Positions 46,163 through 53,247 of a DNA stretch of 64,000 bases are shown here, piece after piece. Made by a program: the position numbers and the translations under genes. This DNA comes from an uncultured Bacteroides sp. GTDB taxonomy: Bacteria > Bacteroidota > Bacteroidia > Bacteroidales > Bacteroidaceae. The stretch is from NCBI GenBank assembly GCA_949285075.1, contig CASDXF010000012.1, forward strand, positions 1-64,000. The letters are read 5' to 3'. Position 1 is the stretch's first letter, and each line of letters starts with the position of its first letter. The notes below the pieces were generated by a model. The model was not told where the DNA came from and did not search any database. It saw nothing but the letters and a program-made list of their open reading frames with translations.

Positions 46163-46255
46163 ATGAAAGTGCGCGGCATCTCCGTAGAAACCTCGACGGA
46201 ACTATATGTAAAGACGATAAGTCTTATATGATAGGGACATTCAGTAAATGTCCCT

Positions 46256-46573
46256 AGAGGATATATCTCTCCAAGACTCTTCGAGGGTCTTTTTAAGGAT
46301 GGCATACCTCTGGTTACGGGAATCAAAGCGAACATGAAAAACAACCTGATGCCATGTTGGGGTAAAATCATGTTACGCAAGCGTTTCATCATTGAATGCG
46401 TCAATGATACGCTCAAGAATACCGCCAAACTGGTACATTCAAGACACAGGTCTATCAATAACTTCTTAATGGATTTGGTGGCGGCGTTGGCGGCGTATTG
46501 CTTTTATGACAATAAGCCTGAAGCATTGCAGGGGTATACCATTGAACATACAAAACAATTGGCTTTGTTTTAA
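46256..46573 (+). pseudogene. IS982-family transposase, C-terminal remnant
   Basis: From RGYISPRLFEGLF through MLRKRFIIECVNDTLKN and HSRHRSINNFLMDLVAAL to the stop at 46571-46573, the frame reads as the last third of an IS982-type DDE transposase (RYVIE..ND.LKN...EHSRHRS). An in-frame stop at 46232 and lack of the N-terminal part show it is dead. After the stop, CGAACTCACGT at about 46583-46593 is shared with the second remnant (55938-55948) and probably marks the element's right end. A hairpin AGGGACATT/AATGTCCCT lies at 46233-46255. Confidence 0.8.
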
Positions 46574-46634
46574 GCTTATCTCGAACTCACGTTTATTTTG
46601 AATCCCGTATTTTCCATTTACACAAAATATTTTA

Positions 46635-47055
46635 TAGTGCCAGTTGTCCTGCCATGACCTGATGACGATAGGATACTGTTCTCCCCATTTCCCTTCCAAC
46701 TTGAAAAGTTTATTTTTCTCAGGCTCCTTATTTACAGCCTGATAGACCCATTTCAAGTCCTTCAGAAATTCCTTTTGATTTTTGGAGTCTACAGGAATTA
46801 CGTATCTGGTGTACGACGCAAAGCTGTACAACCGTATTGGGATAAACGTCTTGAATAGCTTCGGGAAAAACCTTTCAATCCGTCTATACAGGCAATAAGA
46901 ATATCTTCAACTCCACGGTTCTGAAGGTCTGTCAGCAATGAGCCAGAAGTTTGTTCCCTCATTCCTTGATATATACATTTCAAGCAGTTCCTTATGTCCT
47001 TCCCGGTCAATACCCTTGCTCTTAATGCTTTCAAAATCAAATTCTTCTTTCATAA
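46635..47055 (-). pseudogene. IS256-family transposase remnant, frameshifted
   Basis: Reading leftward from about 47055, three frames in turn give family segments: GIDREGHKELLEMYIS, then DLQNRGVEDILIACIDGLKGF, then AIQDVYPNTVVQLCVVHQIRNS and KEFLKDLKWVYQAVNKEPEK...KWGEQYPIVIRSWQDNWH. These are the central and C-terminal IS256 transposase motifs. Both ends are missing and at least two frameshifts are needed, so it cannot be active. It abuts the IS982 remnant, so two element families decayed at one site. Confidence 0.8.
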
Positions 47056-47105
47056 AAAAAACTGTGCTAGCAAAGTTAATATTTTATCCTTTGCTGACAC
47101 AGTTT
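47054..47105 (-). terminator. Terminator of the 47117-47749 gene
   Basis: On the minus strand a 17-bp stem with two mismatches (47105-47089 with 47075-47059, AAACTGTG...CAAAG) is followed by a run of T (complement of 47054-47061). It begins 12 bp after the stop and separates the gene from the IS256 debris. Confidence 0.75.
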
Positions 47106-47116
47106 AGTTTACAGCC

Positions 47117-47749
47117 TCATTTTTTTGTTTCCGTCTCATTCTTTTTCAGTTTGCTCTCTTTTTTAGCGAGCATGACAATATTATAGACATATTCTGTCAT
47201 CCACTCTTCCGAGTATCCTAAACGTTCTTTGTATTGGCGTATGGCCGCTGCTGTTTTGTGCACGTCATCGGCTTTCCATACTAATTTGGTACATACGTCG
47301 TGAACGGTTTTTTGTGTCATTGCATATAAAGTCTTTTTAAAGATGGAAGGCATACGAAACTTCCATTGCATTAGGTTTCCCATTAACATGATTAAATCAT
47401 TAGAGAAGCCTTGATACATAAATAAGTAAGATTGAATATCATTCGCTGTACGACAATTCCGCTTGACTGAGGCGTCAATTTCCTTAAAGAAGTGTTCGCT
47501 CAATCCGTAGTCATGCATCAGCATTTTACGCGAAGCGGATTTTTCCGCTAAACCTAATTTACCGTTTTGTGTCGGTACTTTAAATAGGCGTTTAAAGTTA
47601 GCTACGTCCGGTAAGAAACGGATGTTGGTGATGCCTAGGTTAGTAGCGATAACCGATTGGAAGTACACACGTGTTAATGACATGAAATCTTCTACGTTGC
47701 CGATAGTTGTATCGTTGGACTTCTTTTTGAATAAGCCAAATAATCCCAT
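47117..47749 (-). CDS. Conserved protein of unknown function
   Basis: A 210-residue, basic, largely helical protein with no signal peptide, starting MGLFGLFKKKSNDTTIGNVEDFMSLTRVYF and ending in a Lys/Glu-rich tail (KKESKLKKNETETKK). I recognise no domain. It has a perfect -7 promoter box 36 bp upstream and its own terminator, so it is a single-gene unit. AT-rich codon use matches the neighbouring core genes, not the sulfatases. Confidence 0.65.
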   Translation of the reverse strand: MGLFGLFKKKSNDTTIGNVEDFMSLTRVYFQSVIATNLGITNIRFLPDVANFKRLFKVPTQNGKLGLAEKSASRKMLMHDYGLSEHFFKEIDASVKRNCRTANDIQSYLFMYQGFSNDLIMLMGNLMQWKFRMPSIFKKTLYAMTQKTVHDVCTKLVWKADDVHKTAAAIRQYKERLGYSEEWMTEYVYNIVMLAKKESKLKKNETETKK

Positions 47750-47784
47750 TACTATGTTTTATGAATTACAAATATGATTTGCCG

Positions 47785-47792
47785 CAAAGGTA
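47785..47792 (-). promoter_or_regulatory. -7 promoter box of the 47117-47749 gene
   Basis: Read leftward this is TACCTTTG, a perfect TAnnTTTG box, giving a leader of about 30 nt to the ATG at 47749. No clear -33 TTTG. Confidence 0.65.
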
Positions 47793-47814
47793 GGAAAAAA
47801 CGATTGTTTTTCGT

Positions 47815-48459
47815 CTATTTTTTTATTTGAAAATAGAACTTGTGATTTTTGAATACAGGTTCGACTATATCATAGCGAATGAATTTGGCTAGTAAATGCT
47901 CTGCGAAACGTCGTGAGATTCCGGTTTGGCGACAATAGCCATTGAGGGTGACTAATGTGCCTTGCTCTAATTGGTTGAGCAAATCTTGTTCTCGTTCGGT
48001 GTAGTGTGTCAGTTCTCCTATGGGATTATTGTCTTGTTGCCATATGCGTAGGTGCACTGTGGTAGCTAGAATATTCTCGTCCTTGATGCGCAGATAGGCT
48101 AGTAGTTTCCCATTTTCGCTTTTCACATAGACGGGTTTTTTGAGACTTTCTTCAATAGTGGTTACAAGTACTTTCTTTCCATTCACTATATAACTTTTTG
48201 TCTCATATTGTACCTCTGGTTGGCAGTAGATCCGGGATGCAGCTTCGAGCATGTATATTTCTTCTTCGCTGCGTATGCCGGCTATTTGTCCGTTATCTTT
48301 TACGCCTATTAATAGTCTTCCTCCTTCCGTATTGGCGAAAGCGGATAGTGTTTTAGCTATTTTTCTTGAGTCGGATATTTCGAACTTAAAATCTTGTCGC
48401 TGATGCTCTCCTTCCGCAATCAGACTTTGGATATATTTTGTGTTTACGGATAGTTTCAT
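47815..48459 (-). CDS. AlbA_2 (Schlafen-like) domain protein
   Basis: The 214-residue protein has an N-terminal AlbA_2/Schlafen domain (IAEGEHQRQDFKFEIS at 15-30 with the E-x-x-x-x-DFK core, then LSAFANTEGGRLLIGVKDNGQIAGI) and a C-terminal winged-helix-like region (LVTLNGYCRQTGISRRFAEHLLAKFIRYDIV). Such proteins are often annotated as putative transcriptional regulators or ATP-binding proteins; the function is not established. A perfect 25-bp palindrome starts 4 bp upstream of the start codon. It diverges from the histone-like gene. Confidence 0.8.
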   Translation of the reverse strand: MKLSVNTKYIQSLIAEGEHQRQDFKFEISDSRKIAKTLSAFANTEGGRLLIGVKDNGQIAGIRSEEEIYMLEAASRIYCQPEVQYETKSYIVNGKKVLVTTIEESLKKPVYVKSENGKLLAYLRIKDENILATTVHLRIWQQDNNPIGELTHYTEREQDLLNQLEQGTLVTLNGYCRQTGISRRFAEHLLAKFIRYDIVEPVFKNHKFYFQIKK

Positions 48460-48462
48460 GTC

Positions 48463-48515
48463 TGCGAAAATAGCCTAAAAAAGCGGTAAAACCGCTTTTT
48501 TAGGCTATTTTCGCA
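48463..48515. promoter_or_regulatory. Perfect 25-bp palindrome with 3-nt loop between divergent genes
   Basis: The arms 48463-48487 and 48491-48515 are exactly complementary around AAA. Each arm contains CTATTTTCGCA in one direction, so a -7-like TATTTTCG (one mismatch from TAnnTTTG) occurs once on each strand. On the minus strand the palindrome ends 3 bp before the ATG of the AlbA_2 gene, covering where its ribosome site or promoter must be. Operator, attenuator or autoregulatory site are all possible. Confidence 0.7.
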
Positions 48516-48566
48516 AGTCTTGGCAAAAAAAACGGCGTTTTTATGCGTTTATTTCGGGAAAGACTG

Positions 48567-48574
48567 TATTTTTG
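48567..48574 (+). promoter_or_regulatory. -7 promoter box of the histone-like gene
   Basis: TATTTTTG matches TAnnTTTG exactly and lies 35 bp before the ATG at 48609. No clear -33 TTTG upstream. Confidence 0.6.
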
Positions 48575-48608
48575 CGAGCATTATTAACGAAAAAATAGAA
48601 GAGAATTT

Positions 48609-48785
48609 ATGAAAGAATTATTAGAAAAGGTAGCAGCTTTGTATGCGGATTTCTCGAAAGATGCGAACGCTCAGATTGAAAACGGTAATAAGGCGGCAGG
48701 TACTCGCGCACGGAAGGCTTCTTTAGAGATTGAGAAGGCTATGAAGGAATTCCGTAAAGCATCTTTGGAAGCTTCTAAGAATTAA
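48609..48785 (+). CDS. Histone H1-like small protein (Hc1 family)
   Basis: This 58-residue frame starts MKELLEKVAALYADFSKD and continues to the motif NKAAGTRARKASLEIEKAMK, which is the signature of the short Bacteroidetes/Chlamydia Hc1-like histone H1 family. The protein is basic and helical and is expected to bind DNA in the nucleoid. It has its own -7 box upstream and a hairpin terminator 32 bp downstream, typical of an abundant single-gene transcript. Confidence 0.87.
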   Translation: MKELLEKVAALYADFSKDANAQIENGNKAAGTRARKASLEIEKAMKEFRKASLEASKN

Positions 48786-48816
48786 GACTAGGAGACTGCT
48801 AAATACACAAAGGTCG

Positions 48817-48858
48817 GGAAAGGGTAGGTCGCATTGTCGGCATACCCTTTTCTTTTTT
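48817..48858 (+). terminator. Terminator of the histone-like gene
   Basis: GGAAAGGGTA (48817-48826) pairs with 48843-48852 (one G-T pair) around a 16-nt loop and runs into TTTTTT. It overlaps the region upstream of the radical SAM gene start. Confidence 0.75.
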
Positions 48859-48890
48859 ATATATCCGGTAATCCTTTTTATTATACTGTC

Positions 48891-50180
48891 ATGAACGAGA
48901 ATGTATTGGCAAAACTGAGGATATTGGCCGAGTCCGCTAAGTACGATGTGTCTTGTGCTTCGAGCGGGACGGTGCGTTCCGGTAGGCCGGGAATGTTAGG
49001 AAACACCGTTGGAGGATGGGGGATTTGTCATAGTTTTGCCGAGGATGGGCGGTGCATTTCACTGCTTAAAATTATGTTGACTAATTATTGTATTTACGAT
49101 TGCGCTTACTGCGTCAACAGGCGAGGAAACGATATACCTCGGGCAACTTTCTCCGTATCCGAGTTGATAGAGCTAACCATGGAGTTTTACCGTCGGAATT
49201 ATATCGAGGGACTGTTTCTCAGTTCTGGAGTGGTACGTAATCCTGACTATACGATGGAACGGCTTGTGCGGGTGGCGAAGGACCTTCGTGTCGTTCATCG
49301 GTTTAACGGGTATATTCATCTGAAAAGTATTCCCGGAGCGAGTAGAGAACTGGTTAATGAGGCGGGACTATATGCTGACCGCTTGAGCGTCAATGTTGAG
49401 ATACCGAAAGAGGAGAATCTGAAATTACTCGCTCCGGAGAAGGACCATCGCAGTGTGTTTACTCCGATGAGCTATATTCAGCAGGGGGTGCTTGAAAGCA
49501 AGGAAGAGCGGAGGAGATTTCGGCATGCGCCACGTTTCGCTCCTGCGGGCCAAAGTACACAAATGATTGTAGGGGCCACTTCAGAATCGGATAAGGATAT
49601 ATTAACGTTATCTTCTGCTCTTTATAGTCGTTCTACCATGAAGCGGGTTTACTATTCGGGATATGTATCGGTCAATACTTATGACAAGCGTTTGCCGGCT
49701 TTGAAACAACCGCCTTTGGTGAGGGAAAACCGTCTCTATCAGGCGGATTGGTTGATGCGTTACTATCGGTTCCGAGTGGAGGAGATTGTGAATGACACGT
49801 ATCCTGACCTCGAACTTGAGATTGATCCCAAGCTGTCGTGGGCTTTGCGCCATCCGGAATATTTTCCGGTAGATGTGAATCGGGCGGATTATGAACAGCT
49901 ACTCCGTGTGCCGGGTATCGGATTGAAGTCGGCTAAGCTGATTGTTGCCTCTCGACGGTTTGCTAAGTTGGGCCGTTACGACTTGAAAAAGATGGGTGTA
50001 GTGATGAAGAAAGCGCAATATTTTATCACGTGTAGAGAACTGCCTGCGCCGACTGTGCATGAATTGACCCCGCAGCGGGTGAGGGGGATGCTATTGCCAA
50101 AGGCGAGAAAGTGTACGGACGAGCGGCAATTGACGTTAGACTTTAGTTCTCCTCTCGGTCATGACAGTGTTTCTTTTTGA
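48891..50180 (+). CDS. Putative DNA modification/repair radical SAM protein
   Basis: The 429-residue protein (from MNENVLAKLRILAESAKYDVSCASSGT) carries the radical SAM cluster motif Cys67-x3-Cys71-x2-Cys74 (CIYDCAYC) and a C-terminal helix-hairpin-helix (LLRVPGIGLKSAKLIVASRR), a DNA-binding element. It matches the TIGR03916 family, always found with the DUF4130 partner that follows here with a 20-bp overlap. Proposed role is DNA repair or modification; the reaction is unknown. The frame opens at TTG 48834 inside the preceding terminator, so the ATG at 48891 is chosen. Confidence 0.88.
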   Translation: MNENVLAKLRILAESAKYDVSCASSGTVRSGRPGMLGNTVGGWGICHSFAEDGRCISLLKIMLTNYCIYDCAYCVNRRGNDIPRATFSVSELIELTMEFYRRNYIEGLFLSSGVVRNPDYTMERLVRVAKDLRVVHRFNGYIHLKSIPGASRELVNEAGLYADRLSVNVEIPKEENLKLLAPEKDHRSVFTPMSYIQQGVLESKEERRRFRHAPRFAPAGQSTQMIVGATSESDKDILTLSSALYSRSTMKRVYYSGYVSVNTYDKRLPALKQPPLVRENRLYQADWLMRYYRFRVEEIVNDTYPDLELEIDPKLSWALRHPEYFPVDVNRADYEQLLRVPGIGLKSAKLIVASRRFAKLGRYDLKKMGVVMKKAQYFITCRELPAPTVHELTPQRVRGMLLPKARKCTDERQLTLDFSSPLGHDSVSF

Positions 50181-50961
50181 TAAAACGTTCGACGGACTGC
50201 TGACAGCGGTGTTCGACGCTTATGCCTGTAAGAATTTTCCAGATTTGCTGCTTGGCGAGGGTGATGCGTTACCCTTATTCTGCGACGAGCGGTATGCGGT
50301 AGTGACTGACGACGAAAAGGCCAGACGGGTGTGGACGGCATTACGGAAAAAACTTTCTCCTTCAGCCTTAGGGTGCCTTACGCAAAGTTGGCTTTCAGAA
50401 CTGCCGGAGATAGGTACGCTCTCTTTCCGGTATATACGTAAGGTTATTGACGCCGCACGTTCCATTGAGACGAACTTCGCCGATGAGGATGTGCTTGCAT
50501 TGGCCCAAGTGTGGAAGAAGGTGGATTGGGAGAGGTTGCGCCTAATGCAGTTTGCTCGTTTCCAAAAGGCTGCTGACGGTACGTATTTTGCCCCGTTTTC
50601 GCCGAGACATAATGCTCTTCCTCTTGTGGTTCCCCATTTCAAGGATAGATTTGCTGAACAGAAATGGATGATATATGATACGCGACGCCGGTATGGCTTT
50701 TATTACGACTTGAATGATGTGACGGAAGTAGTTTTTCTGGAAGGAAGCCGTGAAGAGCGTCTGCTAGCTTTGGGGGTACTTCCCGATGAAATGATGGCCG
50801 AGGATGAACAATTGTTTCAGCGAATGTGGCAAACTTATTTTAAGTCGATATGTATTAAAGAACGGCTGAACCCGCGGAAACATCGTCAAGATATGCCTGT
50901 ACGTTATTGGAGGTATCTGACGGAAAAACGGGTGTTTCCTTCCAGAGAGCGGAATCTTTAA
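50161..50961 (+). CDS. DUF4130 partner of the radical SAM protein
   Basis: The 266-residue protein belongs to the TIGR03915/DUF4130 family: start VFLFDKTFDGLLTAVFDAY, middle YIRKVIDAARSIETNF and VWKKVDWERLRLMQFARFQKAADGTYFAPFSPRHNALPLVVPHFKDRF, end RYWRYLTEKR. In other bacteria the domain is fused to uracil-DNA glycosylase, which supports a repair role. Its start overlaps the radical SAM gene by 20 bp. Activity is not known. Confidence 0.87.
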   Translation: MTVFLFDKTFDGLLTAVFDAYACKNFPDLLLGEGDALPLFCDERYAVVTDDEKARRVWTALRKKLSPSALGCLTQSWLSELPEIGTLSFRYIRKVIDAARSIETNFADEDVLALAQVWKKVDWERLRLMQFARFQKAADGTYFAPFSPRHNALPLVVPHFKDRFAEQKWMIYDTRRRYGFYYDLNDVTEVVFLEGSREERLLALGVLPDEMMAEDEQLFQRMWQTYFKSICIKERLNPRKHRQDMPVRYWRYLTEKRVFPSRERNL

Positions 50962-51060
50962 ACCGGAATCATTAGAAAAAACGCCATTGCTCTGTTTGAT
51001 AGAAATAAACGTATATCAAAACGTCTTATTATCAGATATTTACTGTTTATTTGAGGGACA

Positions 51061-51126
51061 GCCCTATTTCTCGTGAGCCGCTGCCCTGTTTCTCGCGAGC
51101 CGTAGGGCTGTCTCTCGTGAGCCGCA
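51061..51126 (-). repeat. 22-bp tandem array, isolated copy
   Basis: Three units of exactly 22 bp (51061, 51083, 51105) each carry GCCCT or GGGCT and the dyad CTCGYGAG followed by CCG. They are the same unit as the arrays inside the large repeat elements, but the 13-bp end repeats and the small reading frame are not recognisable around them, so this is either a relic or an array that moves alone. Confidence 0.75.
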
Positions 51127-51518
51127 GGGCGGGCTGACAAGTAGAGAAGGCTCAATACGAACGTGACTTATTGCGGAAGCGAAAAACATGCTCGAAAAGG
51201 CCCGTCAAAAGGGACGTCGGGTAAATTTAAACGTCCCTACATTTTAAACGTGAAATTCTCTGATGACTGATTGAGGATAAACGTTCAAAAGTTAAGGGAA
51301 AAGAGAAACGAAAAGCGCATCAATATGTAAAAGACTAGACTATTATATGGGGCTTGTTAAGGAAATGGCTAGCGCTTTTCTGATGAGAATAGGTCAGGTA
51401 TGTGATATGTTATCTAAGTAACGGTAGCTTAAGAGTAACCGAATGTAAACTTAAGCCTCTGATAAGGGGATTTTGTGAAATTTACTTTAACGGATATGGA
51501 GAGCCGTTCTTTTTTTCT

Positions 51519-51526
51519 TAAGTTTG
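51519..51526 (+). promoter_or_regulatory. -7 promoter box of the metallo-hydrolase gene
   Basis: TAAGTTTG matches TAnnTTTG. Its TTG (51524) opens the longest reading frame but belongs to the promoter. The leader to ATG 51551 would be about 18 nt. Confidence 0.6.
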
Positions 51527-51550
51527 TGCGGGTATATTTTAGGTAAGAAT

Positions 51551-52549
51551 ATGGGCGAGCATATATGTTTCAGACGGAATGAGCGTTTGGCTACCGTTAA
51601 TCCTTATTGGAGAGGAAACCCTGTGGTGCGGGGGCGCTTCTTCAACAGGCAGCATCGTTTTCGTCCCGGCATGGGAAATATCTTGAAGTGGCGCTTGTCT
51701 CCCAACCCTCAGCGTAAGGAGAAGAAGAGCGTAAAGTGGAATCCGAGAATTTGTTATCTCCGCTCGTTGGATGCCGTGACGGGTAATTCGTTGATATGGT
51801 TGGGGCATAACTCCTTTTTTTTGCAACTGGCGGGCAAACGAATCATGTTTGACCCGGTGTTCGGCAGTATCCCTTTCGTAAAGAGGCAAAGCGCGTTCCC
51901 CGCTAATCCGGATATATTCACGGGGATAGATTACTTACTGATAAGCCATGACCATTTTGACCATTTGGACCGTCCCAGTGTAGCGAGACTGTTGAAGAAT
52001 AATCCTCAGATGAGGTTATTCTGCGGACTGGGAACGGGAGAACTGATTAAGCGGTGGTTTCCCGAGATGGAAGTGACGGAGGCGGGATGGTATCAGCAGA
52101 TAGAGGACGGACGGCTAAAGATAACTTTCTTGCCCGCCCAACATTGGAGCAAGCGCTCCGTAAGAGACGGTGGACAGCGGCTTTGGGGAGCGTTTATGCT
52201 GCAAGGCGACGGCATCTCGCTGTATTATAGTGGAGATACCGGATACTCGAACCACTTCCGGGAGATTCCTGAACTGTTCGGGACGCCGGATTACGCCTTG
52301 CTGGGCATAGGGGCTTATAAGCCGAGATGGTTTATGCGCCCCAATCATATTTCGCCCCAAGAATCGTTGACTGCGGCGGAGGAAATGAAGGCGGGCCTTA
52401 CGGTTCCGATGCATTATGGAACGTTTGACTTGTCTGATGAGCCGCTGTTCGACCCGCCCAAAGTGTTTGCGGAGGAGGCGAAACGCCGCGGGATACGGAT
52501 AGAGATTCCGTTTTTAGGGGAAGTGATGAAATTGAACAGACGTAAATGA
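51551..52549 (+). CDS. Metallo-beta-lactamase-fold hydrolase (UlaG/NAPE-PLD-like)
   Basis: The 332-residue protein (from MGEHICFRRNE) has IWLGHNSFFLQLAGKRIMFDPVFG, the zinc motif HDHFDHLD (HxHxDH), TFLPAQHWSKR with the third histidine, LYYSGDTGYSNHF with the bridging Asp, and a late MHYGTFDL. The layout fits the N-acyl-phosphatidylethanolamine phospholipase D-like and UlaG-like lactonase branch. Cytoplasmic; substrate unknown. Start chosen by the upstream promoter box. Confidence 0.87.
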   Translation: MGEHICFRRNERLATVNPYWRGNPVVRGRFFNRQHRFRPGMGNILKWRLSPNPQRKEKKSVKWNPRICYLRSLDAVTGNSLIWLGHNSFFLQLAGKRIMFDPVFGSIPFVKRQSAFPANPDIFTGIDYLLISHDHFDHLDRPSVARLLKNNPQMRLFCGLGTGELIKRWFPEMEVTEAGWYQQIEDGRLKITFLPAQHWSKRSVRDGGQRLWGAFMLQGDGISLYYSGDTGYSNHFREIPELFGTPDYALLGIGAYKPRWFMRPNHISPQESLTAAEEMKAGLTVPMHYGTFDLSDEPLFDPPKVFAEEAKRRGIRIEIPFLGEVMKLNRRK

Positions 52550-52595
52550 GTCGGTACAATTATAATAATGTGTATGAATCTTTAATAGCGAAACG

Positions 52596-53102
52596 ATGAG
52601 AAAGATAGATGTAAAGGAATTGACCGATAACTTTTTCGAGGCTATCGGGAAGGAGTGGATGCTGGTGACCGCGGGCGATAAGGAACGGTTCAATACGATG
52701 ACGGCGAGTTGGGGAGGCATAGGATGGCTATGGAATAAGCCGGTGGCTTTTGTCTTTATACGTCCAGAGCGTTATACCCGTGAGTTTATTGAGAAGGGCG
52801 AACGTTTGACGTTGGCTTTTCTGGGAGAAGAAAACAAGAAGATACACGCCGTATGTGGCTCGAAGTCGGGAAGAGATACGGACAAGGTGGCGGAGACAGG
52901 ATTGAACCCGATATTCACGGAGCGGGGCTGCGTCACCTTCGAGCAGGCCCGTCTGACGTTGGAATGCCGAAAACTGTACGCCGACCCGCTCAAACCGGAG
53001 TGCTTTACGGATAAGGCTCCGTTGGAAAACTGGTATGGGCCATCCCGCGGAGGACTTCACATGATGTACATCGTGGAGATAGAAAACGTCTTTGTACGCT
53101 GA
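52596..53102 (+). CDS. Flavin reductase-family protein
   Basis: The 168-residue protein fits the FMN-binding split-barrel flavin reductase family: WMLVTAGDKERFNTMTASWGGIGWLWNKPVAFVFIRPERYT is the FMN-binding half and GGLHMMYIVEIENVFV the end. It resembles DIM6/NTAB and p-hydroxyphenylacetate reductase components, small NAD(P)H:flavin reductases. It starts 46 bp after the metallo-hydrolase gene and is followed by a strong terminator, so the two are probably one transcript. Confidence 0.87.
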   Translation: MRKIDVKELTDNFFEAIGKEWMLVTAGDKERFNTMTASWGGIGWLWNKPVAFVFIRPERYTREFIEKGERLTLAFLGEENKKIHAVCGSKSGRDTDKVAETGLNPIFTERGCVTFEQARLTLECRKLYADPLKPECFTDKAPLENWYGPSRGGLHMMYIVEIENVFVR

Positions 53103-53111
53103 CTTTTTCGC

Positions 53112-53160
53112 CAATTTGCCCGCAAGGAGGTGCTTTTCGGGCAAATTGACTTGTTTTTTT
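53112..53160 (+). terminator. Terminator of the flavin reductase gene
   Basis: CAATTTGCCCG (53112-53122) pairs with 53138-53148 around a 15-nt loop and is followed by ACTTGTTTTTTTT. Stop codon is 10 bp upstream. Confidence 0.8.
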
Positions 53161-53247
53161 TCTTTATTGCAACAATATTATCCTTTTATCCCCTCTATTT
53201 TGCCGATATTTGCCGGGTCAAATCATTAACTAAAAACTAAGGTATAC

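Larger units (their letters stand above)
50962..51550. other. Intergenic region with a 22-bp array and mobile debris
   Basis: No gene is supported. The region holds the 22-bp tandem array (51061-51126), a hairpin AGGGACGT/ACGTCCCT (51210-51217 with 51231-51238) like the one at 46233-46255, and GAAATTCTCTGATGACTGA near 51250, which resembles a MITE end. The right part holds the promoter of the following gene. Confidence 0.5.

Noticed and set aside
47059..47105. Terminal inverted repeats of the IS256 remnant
   Set aside because: The hairpin with a T run on the minus strand directly after the 47117 stop fits a terminator better than an element end.
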